A DNA stretch of 64,000 nt from assembly GCA_003576905.1 (NCBI GenBank), contig QEVG01000027.1, positions 42,983-106,982 of the forward strand, written 5' to 3'. This document shows positions 53,157 to 60,637 of this stretch, one piece after another; the stretch's first letter is position 1, and every line of letters starts with the position of its first letter. The notes under the pieces were generated by a model. The model ran no database searches. It had not been told where the DNA came from and worked only from the letters and a program-made list of their open reading frames with translations. Source of the stretch: Planctomycetota bacterium. GTDB taxonomy: Bacteria; Planctomycetota; Phycisphaerae; UBA1845; UTPLA1. The translations under genes were made by a program, and so were the position numbers.

Positions 53157-53210
53157 GAGCGGTTCCTGAATCGCGTTGCCACTTTGCTTACGCGCGGACA
53201 TGATACGGAC

Positions 53211-53999
53211 ATGGCACGGCCACGGACACGGCGCAAGCCTCCCCAGCAGCAGACCCGCCGACCTTCTCGCAAGCAGCCGGTACTTTCGGATCGCTACTGG
53301 GACGTAACCCAGCGCCCCCTGCAATGTCTTGTGTTTCTTCTTCCCATGATCCTCGCCTATGAGGCGGGCATGATCGCGCTGCATGGCAACGTGCCCGAAT
53401 ACCAGCGTCCGGCCCTTGCCGCGAAGCAGCTCCTCCAGTGGTTCTTCAGCCTCTTCGGCGCGACGGGCTATTACCTGCCCGGTGCAGCGCTGGTCGTCGT
53501 GCTCCTCATCTGGCACATTGCGTCCAACCACCCTTGGAAGGTCGCGGCCCAGCCGCTGCTCGGGATGGCCGGCGAGAGCGTGCTTCTTGCAATCCCTCTG
53601 CTCTTGCTCAATCACTGGCTTCCGAGTCTTCAGGCGGTTTCGTCATCCACTGCCCCGGCGGGCCGGATCGACGAGCTGGACAACCTGCTGCTATCCGTCG
53701 GCGCAGGGCTGTACGAAGAACTCGTTTTCCGGCTCATTGTCATTACCGCCATGGGCATCCTGCTGATGGACATCGCCCGGATGCGGCAGGGAACCGTTAC
53801 GGCCCTCGCCGTGATCGTGTCCTCCCTGCTCTTCGCGGCACACCACTATCCGCCGATCGGCGTCGATCCGTGGTCGTCGAAGGAATTCGCCTTCCGCGCC
53901 GCCGCTGGCGGATACCTGGCGGGCGTTTTCGTCGTGCGCGGCTTCGGGCTTGCGGTCGGGTGTCACGTCATCTATGACGTGATGGCGTTTCTGTCATGA
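53211..53999 (+). CDS. CPBP-family intramembrane glutamic protease (CAAX/Abi type)
   Basis: The 262-residue membrane protein has a basic start (MARPRTRRKPPQQQTRRPSR) and about six hydrophobic segments. The family motifs are AGLYEELVFRLIVITAMG (EExxxR) and SLLFAAHHYPP, with a late GLAVGCHVIYDVM (conserved histidine). Such proteins are Rce1-like proteases, and some act in bacteriocin immunity. The substrate is unknown. Its 3' end overlaps the methyltransferase gene by 28 bases tail to tail. Confidence 0.85.
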   Translation: MARPRTRRKPPQQQTRRPSRKQPVLSDRYWDVTQRPLQCLVFLLPMILAYEAGMIALHGNVPEYQRPALAAKQLLQWFFSLFGATGYYLPGAALVVVLLIWHIASNHPWKVAAQPLLGMAGESVLLAIPLLLLNHWLPSLQAVSSSTAPAGRIDELDNLLLSVGAGLYEELVFRLIVITAMGILLMDIARMRQGTVTALAVIVSSLLFAAHHYPPIGVDPWSSKEFAFRAAAGGYLAGVFVVRGFGLAVGCHVIYDVMAFLS

Positions 54000-54874
54000 G
54001 CGGCCGGCTTCTTGATAACCTCCGCGACGTAATCCATCGCGGCGCCGAGGGGCCGCGCCCCCCGAATGGGCGTCCGCGTCACGCGACGGACGAAGCGGTT
54101 GTACCGGCGCATCCATTCATTGGGGATCAGCCATTGATCACAGACCCGATAGACCAGCGGCCAGACGAGGTTGCACGAGTAGATATCCCCCACGCGGAAA
54201 CCACGAACCGCGAAAGCGCGGCACCACTCGCCGATCGACCAGCGGTTTCCAATCGCCCAGTTCTCCCCCGCTGAGTTCGCAAGCGCCTGCGCCTGAACTC
54301 TTGCATATGGCGACGCGCAGTTCGACCCGCTGAACACCACGCGCCCTCCCTCCACAAGGACGCGATGAAACTCCGAAATGACTGCTTGAGGATCCGTGAA
54401 GAGATACAGCGTCCGATGGCAGAGCACCGTGTCAAACGTACCACGATCGAATGGCAGGTTGTCCCCGGACGCAACAAGGGCTTCGTGCCCCCCGGCACGA
54501 GCCCGCGCCACCGCGGACGCGCTGCGATCCACCCCGCGCACACAGACGCCGCGGTCGCGCAGGAGCGACATGTACCGGCCGTCGGCACAGCCTACGTCAA
54601 GCACGCGTTCGCCGGGCGACCACGCCACTTCATGCAGCAGCGCGTGATCCAGCTCCTCCTGAACAAACGACGGACGCGAGGGGTTACGGAACTCGCGCCA
54701 CTCCCACGTGGCGCGGTCCACAACGCGGTGATAAAGAGTTGGCATGAAGGGCACTGTCGGCGAAACACTGTCTATATCGGCAGTTGGAACGGGGAGAAAA
54801 TCGACGAATTCGCCGCGATCCGCGCCCCGTGGCGCTGCAAGTTTTGCGTCCGGCAACGGAGCGCGGGAGTCCAT
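53972..54874 (-). CDS. Class I SAM-dependent methyltransferase
   Basis: The 300-residue protein has a Methyltransf_11-type core: GERVLDVGCADGRYMSLLRD (SAM motif I), GVDRSASAVARARA, VASGDNLPFDRGTFDTVLCH and FHRVLVEGGRVVFSG. The C-terminal third resembles UbiE-like or glycolipid-associated members, but no substrate can be assigned. The first 43 residues are less conserved, so a start at MPTLYHRVVD (54745) is possible. No strong ribosome site decides between them. It lies downstream of the small membrane gene at 54937-55593 on the same strand. Confidence 0.8.
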   Translation of the reverse strand: MDSRAPLPDAKLAAPRGADRGEFVDFLPVPTADIDSVSPTVPFMPTLYHRVVDRATWEWREFRNPSRPSFVQEELDHALLHEVAWSPGERVLDVGCADGRYMSLLRDRGVCVRGVDRSASAVARARAGGHEALVASGDNLPFDRGTFDTVLCHRTLYLFTDPQAVISEFHRVLVEGGRVVFSGSNCASPYARVQAQALANSAGENWAIGNRWSIGEWCRAFAVRGFRVGDIYSCNLVWPLVYRVCDQWLIPNEWMRRYNRFVRRVTRTPIRGARPLGAAMDYVAEVIKKPAAHDRNAITS

Positions 54875-54936
54875 CGCAGTTCAAGGAGTTGCATGGAGAT
54901 GATCCGCGACCCGGCAGGCGCAGCCGAACCGGCGCA

Positions 54937-55593
54937 TTAGCCAAAGATGTGCGTCATGGCGTCGACGATGTCTTCGATGTGGCGGCCGACCATCCACATC
55001 GGAAAGATCAGCAGCATCACGCCGACAACCACCAGCCCCGCCCCCATCGTTGACGGAAGCTGGGAAACGCTCCCGAGCCTTTGCGCAAGCTGAACACCGA
55101 TGCCGTGAACGAGCGGACGGGCGTCCTCCCGCAGGACGTCGATGTGCAGGGCGACGTTGTGCAGCAGGGAGAACTCGCGCAGTTCAACCGAAAGGTCGGC
55201 GTCTTCCGACGTCCAGACATTGTCGTGCCACGAGCCCCTGAGCCCCAGGCCGCGAAATGCCTGTTCGAGAAGCTTAAGACACCTCGAGCGCGAGATGTTG
55301 TACACGACGAATCCGGCATCCCGTGCCGGGAGCATGTAATAAAAAACAAGGGCCGCAATCAGCAGGCCGGCCAATAGCGGCCCATACATGCCGGCGCGTA
55401 CAAACTCCGGCACCGGCCAGAGAAGGACGGGCAGCATGACACTGGTCAGGGCGAGGAAATCGCTGCGGCTGGTAATCAGGCAGGGATGGGCATGACTGTT
55501 GATCAGGCCGAGGACGAGGAAATAGACCGCCAGCGGAAGGATATTCCCCACCAGCATCAGCACGTCCACGACTTGATAGCTGTCAGCCAGCAT
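54937..55593 (-). CDS. Membrane protein, unknown
   Basis: The 218-residue product starts MLADSYQVVDVLMLVGNILP with GGGGGG upstream. Hydrophobic segments lie at about 8-33, 48-65 and 67-87. A soluble domain of about 80 residues follows (GFVVYNISRSRCLKLLEQAF, DADLSVELREFSLLHNVALH), and a C-terminal helix (AGLVVVGVMLLIFPMWMV). No family was recognised. The ribosome site is embedded in a hairpin at 55601-55617. It is probably co-transcribed with the small protein gene 77 bases upstream. Confidence 0.65.
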   Translation of the reverse strand: MLADSYQVVDVLMLVGNILPLAVYFLVLGLINSHAHPCLITSRSDFLALTSVMLPVLLWPVPEFVRAGMYGPLLAGLLIAALVFYYMLPARDAGFVVYNISRSRCLKLLEQAFRGLGLRGSWHDNVWTSEDADLSVELREFSLLHNVALHIDVLREDARPLVHGIGVQLAQRLGSVSQLPSTMGAGLVVVGVMLLIFPMWMVGRHIEDIVDAMTHIFG

Positions 55594-55600
55594 GATCGCC

Positions 55601-55617
55601 CCCCGAAACATTCGGGG
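55601..55617 (-). promoter_or_regulatory. Hairpin covering the ribosome site of the membrane protein gene
   Basis: On the minus strand CCCCGAA, TGT, TTCGGGG form a 7-bp stem. The 3' arm supplies part of the G-run that acts as Shine-Dalgarno for the start at 55593. It could terminate the upstream transcript or limit translation. Confidence 0.35.
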
Positions 55618-55670
55618 CCGCGCAGACGTGTGGAAACGACAAACAGACGATCCGCACGCAGGCTCCGGCG

Positions 55671-56003
55671 TCATTCGGGGTCCGGCGCGGGTCGATCCAC
55701 ATGATCACCCACTTCCGCGACCTTTCGATACCCGAGGTATTTTACCACCTCGAGGACTTCCGTCCAACTGGGAAATGGCTTCTTGTTGGCGCGCTTGTAC
55801 TCGTCCATGGCCATGACGAATTCGAACTGTTCGGCGTTCAGTTCGCCTTCCTCCGCGCTGCGCCGAGAATCGGAGCGCCGTCGGCCCGGCCCGCGCCGCC
55901 TTTCGAGACCGCTGCGCCGATCGACGATACTGCCCCGGCGGTCCTCGGCCCTTCTCTCCCTGTCCGGCGGCACAGACTGACCATCTTTCAGACCGGATGC
56001 CAT
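55671..56003 (-). CDS. Small basic/helical protein with conserved C-terminal segment
   Basis: The 110-residue product has an arginine-rich first half (RERRAEDRRGSIVDRRSGLE, RRRGPGRRRSDSRR). Its second half is ordered, containing NAEQFEFVMAMDEYKRANKK and PFPSWTEVLEVVKYLGYRKV. That segment resembles a short domain I have seen repeatedly in planctomycete proteins of unknown role. The start at 56003 (MASGLKDGQSV) follows GTGGAAG. The basic half could bind nucleic acid, which is inference from composition. Confidence 0.6.
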   Translation of the reverse strand: MASGLKDGQSVPPDRERRAEDRRGSIVDRRSGLERRRGPGRRRSDSRRSAEEGELNAEQFEFVMAMDEYKRANKKPFPSWTEVLEVVKYLGYRKVAEVGDHVDRPAPDPE

Positions 56004-56239
56004 GGCTTCCACGCGTGTTTCTCCAGGCGTACTGCCGGGCGGCCGTCGCTGGCCGGCCGACATGCGGTCCGGCGCGGCATATCTGGCCCGATGCACCGTC
56101 CCGACTTCACTATCGGGACGTACGCGCCCCGGCTTGAGCATTTGACCGGCGCCCGCCGATTCTGCGCCCGCAGCCCGAAAAGCCGCCGAAGTTGCGACGG
56201 CCGGTCACCCATCAGCCGCCAGCCACGCGACCCGGCCGG

Positions 56240-56650
56240 TCAAAAATCGTCGTCCTCCTCCACCTCCTCGTCGTCGTCGAGGTCATCCTCGTCGTCATCG
56301 AGATCGTCGTCGTCATCGTCGTCGAAGTCGTCATCCTCGTCGTCCAGGTCGTCATCGAGATCGTCGTCGAGTTCCTCCTCTTCGCCTTCCTCTTCTTCGT
56401 CCTCGAGTTGCGCCCGCGCAGCGAGCAGTTCGGTCGCCTCGATCATCCGGTCTGACGGAACCAGAACGGCCACGCCGTACTCCGCCTGCATGCCACGCTC
56501 CAATTCGAGGCGCGACGGGACATGGCTTTCAAGCAGAAATCGGATGCAGTCTTTGGCTTCCTGCGTGCTGCGGGCGAACATGACCTCCACAAAATCCGTC
56601 TCTTCAGCGCACTTCACAGTGTTTGCAATACCCATCGTGTCGTCCATCAT
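56240..56650 (-). CDS. DUF2007-like small protein with a long acidic tail
   Basis: The 136-residue product has a compact domain at residues about 15-80 (DFVEVMFARSTQEAKDCIRF, LLESHVPSRLELE, YGVAVLVPSDRMIEATELLA). It resembles the DUF2007/putative signal-transducing family. The last 54 residues are almost only Asp and Glu with spaced Leu/Phe (EEEELDDDLDDDLDDEDDDF). GAGGAG precedes ATG at 56650. The tail is encoded by a slippage-prone TCG/TCC tract. The function is unknown. Confidence 0.7.
   Translation of the reverse strand: MMDDTMGIANTVKCAEETDFVEVMFARSTQEAKDCIRFLLESHVPSRLELERGMQAEYGVAVLVPSDRMIEATELLAARAQLEDEEEEGEEEELDDDLDDDLDDEDDDFDDDDDDDLDDDEDDLDDDEEVEEDDDF
56243..56406 (+). repeat. Low-complexity GTC/CTC tract encoding the acidic tail
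   Basis: About 160 bases consist almost only of GTC, CTC, ATC and TTC triplets (GAC/GAG/GAT/GAA on the coding strand). The tract sits at the 3' end of the small acidic gene and probably varies in length between strains. Confidence 0.75.
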
Positions 56651-57035
56651 GACATCCACTCCTCGCCATGCCGTGCCTTCAGGCCCGGCGGAGTGTTGCG
56701 CCGGACCTTCAACGTCGCGCACCCATACGGCTGCTGCGCGCCAAGAACAAGGGAACATCGATTGCCGGAGGGATTGAACCGCGCCGCACCGGCACAAGCA
56801 ATCTTGTCTGACGTGCCCGGCTTCGCACCCCTTCGCGGGGAATCGAATCCGATTCACGAATCAACTTACGTCCGTCCGGCAATTCTCTTACTTTGGCAAA
56901 GGTCGTGTCAAGCGAGGGACGGCATCGAAAAATCGCATCCCTCCGCATACGCATGAAGCCCCCGGAGCGACCGCTCCGCCCGGCTCTGGGCGCTCCTTAC
57001 CCGGACCAGGCTGGACGGTTCGCTCCGCCCCGCGC
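56651..57035. other. Gene-free stretch upstream of the acidic-protein gene
   Basis: No supported gene. The sequence 56957-57035 is rich in short GC inverted repeats (GGAGCGACCGCTCC among others) just ahead of the metalloprotease terminator. No promoter pair could be assigned to the acidic gene. Confidence 0.3.
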
Positions 57036-57070
57036 AAAAACAAGCCCCCGGCCGATTTGCCGGGGGCTTG
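57036..57070 (-). terminator. Rho-independent terminator of the metalloprotease gene
   Basis: On the minus strand CAAGCCCCCGGC, AAATCG, GCCGGGGGCTTG form a perfect 12-bp stem directly followed by TTTTTGCG. It lies 66 bases past the stop codon of the gene ending at 57137. Confidence 0.85.
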
Positions 57071-57136
57071 CGCTTTGTCGAACCTAGTTTAAGCCCCTTC
57101 CCCAGTCGAGAAGGGCGCCGGCCCCGATCAACCGCC

Positions 57137-59947
57137 CTATCTGCTGGGCAGCACGTTGACCGGCTCGGCCTGCGGCTCACGGAAGAAGAAAATCCCGCCT
57201 CCTGCCCCGCCCGAAAGCACGTCGATCGAGTACTGCGCCTCGAGGGCCTTGTCGATCCGCTTCTTGACGTCGGTGAGATGGGCGGCGGTCGCCGTATCCA
57301 GTTTCTGGCTCTTCATGAGCTTGGCGATCTTCTCCGAAAGTCCTGCCGCGCTGAGCCGGGCGATAGCGTTTGCGTCGGCCGGAACCATGCTGCCGGGCTC
57401 GGAGAGGATGAGTTGAAGCATCAGGTTGATGTGCTCGCGCTGAAGGTTCCTTCGGAAGCTCGAAATGAAGGGCTTGGCATCCGACGCCTCGCGGTTCTTC
57501 GCCTCCAATTCGGACCAGATGGCCTCCGTGAGGCCGGTCAGGTGCTCGGCCAGCGTGAAGGGCTCCGAGTCCTCGGTGAACTTTGCCTGGTTGTCGTGAA
57601 TCCGTCCGATCGTGAACGGGTTCATGAGCGAAAACAGGCAGCGATATTGCGACCGGGCCACGAAGTCGTGAATGTTAAACTCGACGCGGAAATCGAAGTC
57701 GTCGGAGTCCCAGTGCCAGAATCGCCCGGGGGCCAGGTGCGAGAGAAGCTCCGGCGAGATATGATACGAGTCCTCGGCGAACACCTTTTCGCACACGAAC
57801 TTCAGCGCCTCGCGCTGCTGTTTGCCGTCGACCACCTTCATCGGTATCCGGGCATCGGGATCGCCCTTGTGGTCGCGATTGACAATCTGTCCGCCGACGA
57901 ACCGGGCAACGAAATCGACGACCCGGGCGCGCTCGCCGAGCACGCGCGTGAACGCTCGGCGCAGGCGCGTGTAGGACTGGCCGTCCTTCACCGACCAGGT
58001 GCCGATGTCCTCCAGGAGCGAATCGATCAGCTTGATCTGGCTGGCTGCGTAGTCTTTGACGTCTCGGCCCATGTCAAACCGGTTCGACAGCGGATCGGGG
58101 GACAGGAAGGACATGGTGTCTTCGTCCGTGGCGTAGTCGAGACCGGCTTCGGCGACGCGGCCGGCGATCTTGGCGAGCATTTCCTCTTCGTTTTTGTAGG
58201 GCTCGCCGACCGGGCGGTAGCCGTACTCGATGGCCCAGTAGTCATAAGGGCCGATCGATCGGGTCGTGAACGAACCCTGCTCCTTGCCGCGCGGGGCGAT
58301 GATGGCGGGGTTATAGTCCATGACCGAACCGACGTTGGCCTCGCCGGCCTCGCGGTGCTTTTCGATCTCGTCCATGGGCAGCCAGGTGCTGGCCTTGAAG
58401 TTGTGGCGCAGGCCGAGGCAGTGGCCAACCTCGTGCATGACCACTTCCTTGATGACCTGTCCGATGAACTCCTCGTTGTCGCGGCCCAGGCCCTGGGCCT
58501 CCAGCGCGACGCCGGCGAACTGCATCTGATGTGCCATTCCTGCGGCACACTCGCACACCGGCCGGCCGCGCCGCGTCATGTGCTTCATCAGGTTCATCCG
58601 GAACTCCGCCTCCGGATCCTCGCGAAGCTGAAGGCCGGGAAGCAGGTTCTGCCAGGGCGAGCGGTACGCCCACTGCGGATGGGCTCGGAAGAACGACTCC
58701 ACGAACGGGTTGTAGGCCTCCCACGTGTCCTCGTTGCCGGTCAGGCGGCTGTAGTCGGTCACGTAATGGCGAACCATCGAATCGTCAAAGACGATGTCGG
58801 CGTCGAAAATCTGGCCGGTCAGCGGGTGGTCGCGCGACGGGCCCATGGCAAACGCGTTCCCCGTGACGATCCAGCGGAAGAAGTTGTACCGAACATCCTC
58901 GGGGTCGAGGTCTTTCGTGTCGGGGTCGTAGTCTTCCTGCTGCTTGACCTCGATGGCATCGAGGAATCCGCATTTCTCGAAGGCTCTGTTCCATTCGAGA
59001 ATACCCTCCTTCACCCAGCGCCGGTACTGGAGCGGAACGGTCTTCTCGATGTACCAGACGATCGGATGCTTAGGAGCGCTGAGCTTGGCATTGGGATCGC
59101 GCTTCTCGAGCCGCCAGCGGTTGATGTGGCGATCGAACAGCGTCGTCGCGTCGTGCTTCTTGGTCCAGTCCTTGCGCACCGTCATGAAGTAGCCCACGCG
59201 ATCGTCGGCGACGCGCGGCTTGTAGCCCTGGGCCGAGTCCGGAATCTTCGAGATGCTGTAGTGGAACAGCGTCCGCCGGCCGGACCCGCGCCGCATCAGG
59301 GCCAGGTCCACCGTCAGCTCGAGATTCTGTGGAAAGGCCTTGTATTTCGACCATTTGGAGAGCTGCGGATTCACCTGGCCAAGACCCCATTCGCTGATGC
59401 CCGAGAAGTCCGCCTTGAACACGCCGTCGAGGTCGATAATCGGGTCCGAGCCCTTCATCGTCACGATGGGAATGCTCCGGAGGATTTCATCGCTTCCGTA
59501 GCTTCGCTTGATCACGTCGGACAGCGGCTGATCCCCGCTGCCTTCCACGTACCGCGGGTCCACGCGCATCAGGACAAGGTTTTTGTCCATGCGTTCGAAA
59601 TACGCCAGGAAATGATCAAGCTGAAAACCGGTGGCAATGGCGCCTCCGGCCATGCTCGTCGCCACCAGGAACTTCTGCCCGATCAGGCTCCCCGGAATCT
59701 GGGCGCGCAACCCGTCGGTCTTCTTGTTGTACCAGAGCGGTACGAACGGCGTTTCGGCCGTCTGCACGGCTTCGTAATCCTTCATCACCTCGTCAAAAGG
59801 CGGGAACTCCGGCTTCTCCTTGCCGGGCGCCGAGGCGGGGGCCGCCTGTTTCGCATCGCCCGGTGGAGCCGCCAGGACACCTTCGGGAGTAAACGCGCTG
59901 GCTGAAAATGCCAGGCTGAGGATCAACACACCCAGATTCGCGGTCAT
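57137..59947 (-). CDS. Secreted zinc-dependent metalloprotease (DUF5117/DUF5118 type)
   Basis: The 936-residue protein has a signal peptide (MTANLGVLILSLAFSASAFT). A short N-terminal DUF5118-like segment follows (FPPFDEVMKDYEAVQTAETP). A DUF5117-like domain comes next (about 90-290; YVEGSGDQPLSDVIKRSYGS, RTLFHYSISKIPDS). The catalytic domain has the extended zinc motif HEVGHCLGLRHNFKAS (HExxHxxGxxH) at about 504-519, then MDYNPAIIAPRGKE, whose Met matches the metzincin Met-turn. ATG at 59947 follows AAGGAG. Family members are large periplasmic or exported proteases common in Planctomycetes and Bacteroidetes. The substrate is unknown. A strong terminator follows the gene. Confidence 0.9.
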   Translation of the reverse strand: MTANLGVLILSLAFSASAFTPEGVLAAPPGDAKQAAPASAPGKEKPEFPPFDEVMKDYEAVQTAETPFVPLWYNKKTDGLRAQIPGSLIGQKFLVATSMAGGAIATGFQLDHFLAYFERMDKNLVLMRVDPRYVEGSGDQPLSDVIKRSYGSDEILRSIPIVTMKGSDPIIDLDGVFKADFSGISEWGLGQVNPQLSKWSKYKAFPQNLELTVDLALMRRGSGRRTLFHYSISKIPDSAQGYKPRVADDRVGYFMTVRKDWTKKHDATTLFDRHINRWRLEKRDPNAKLSAPKHPIVWYIEKTVPLQYRRWVKEGILEWNRAFEKCGFLDAIEVKQQEDYDPDTKDLDPEDVRYNFFRWIVTGNAFAMGPSRDHPLTGQIFDADIVFDDSMVRHYVTDYSRLTGNEDTWEAYNPFVESFFRAHPQWAYRSPWQNLLPGLQLREDPEAEFRMNLMKHMTRRGRPVCECAAGMAHQMQFAGVALEAQGLGRDNEEFIGQVIKEVVMHEVGHCLGLRHNFKASTWLPMDEIEKHREAGEANVGSVMDYNPAIIAPRGKEQGSFTTRSIGPYDYWAIEYGYRPVGEPYKNEEEMLAKIAGRVAEAGLDYATDEDTMSFLSPDPLSNRFDMGRDVKDYAASQIKLIDSLLEDIGTWSVKDGQSYTRLRRAFTRVLGERARVVDFVARFVGGQIVNRDHKGDPDARIPMKVVDGKQQREALKFVCEKVFAEDSYHISPELLSHLAPGRFWHWDSDDFDFRVEFNIHDFVARSQYRCLFSLMNPFTIGRIHDNQAKFTEDSEPFTLAEHLTGLTEAIWSELEAKNREASDAKPFISSFRRNLQREHINLMLQLILSEPGSMVPADANAIARLSAAGLSEKIAKLMKSQKLDTATAAHLTDVKKRIDKALEAQYSIDVLSGGAGGGIFFFREPQAEPVNVLPSR

Positions 59948-60637
59948 TCGCAACTCCTTGGAAAAACGCCTGACAGGCTCGCGATTCATGTGGAATACCT
60001 GCGATGGACTTCGGGACCATCCGCCCAGGACTATCTACGGTATTTACAGGCCATCACGCCGAAAGTTCCGCACATCATACGCCTTGTACGGTCTCGCGTG
60101 ACGGGCATTTCGATTGGAGTCCTCGCTCTATTGAGTTTCCCCGAGTCAGTGTGCCGGGCTTCAACATCGAGAAACGGACGACAAACCGCCTCTTAACAAC
60201 AGCGCGAATGGGTATCGACCGCGAAAGGCCGCGGGATTGTGAATGATTCGCAATGGATTCGCCGCTCCGTCCACTCCAGGGGCGTTGTGGCCTTCCACAC
60301 CAAATCACAGGTTGCCCACAACACTGAAACACAGGCCGCGCAACTTCTGCTGGACACGCGAATTATGCTCGGTCAGCCCATTGTGAATTCCGATGTTCCA
60401 CAGCATGTGAATTCCACGGACCGCGACGATGCGCCAAAACAGGCCCGGTTTGACACTGATTATCGCGGATGCTAGTTTCCCGACGCCCTTGGGGCCGAAT
60501 CCCGGCCCCTTGGTGCAGTCATGCGTCGCATGCCGCAGCCGATATACGACCCGGTCATGCCGATTCGAGGGGATTGGCGGCGGGCAGGTCCCGCACCTAA
60601 CCGGGTTGCAAGGCACAGCGGAATAGAAAGTTAGAAA
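59948..60637. other. 690-base divergent intergenic region
   Basis: No gene is supported. It must hold the promoters of the metalloprotease (minus) and topA (plus). The stretch contains a 7-bp hairpin GGGGCCG, AATCC, CGGCCCC (60491-60509), 129 bases before topA. Its length is unusual for this gene-dense window, so a degraded gene or small RNA is possible. Confidence 0.35.
60450..60478 (+). promoter_or_regulatory. Candidate promoter of topA
   Basis: A consensus TTGACA (60450-60455) is followed after 17 bases by TAGTTT (60473-60478), a weak -10. The leader would be about 155 bases and includes the hairpin at 60491-60509. Confidence 0.35.

Noticed and set aside
56810..56860. T-loop-like GGATTCGATTCC suggesting a tRNA
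   Set aside because: No acceptor stem, anticodon arm or D-loop fits around it. No tRNA was found in the window.
57068..59905. 945-codon open frame on the plus strand, exactly opposite the metalloprotease gene
   Set aside because: Its product has no domain and reads as the complement of a high-GC gene. The opposite frame has a signal peptide, zinc motif, ribosome site and terminator.
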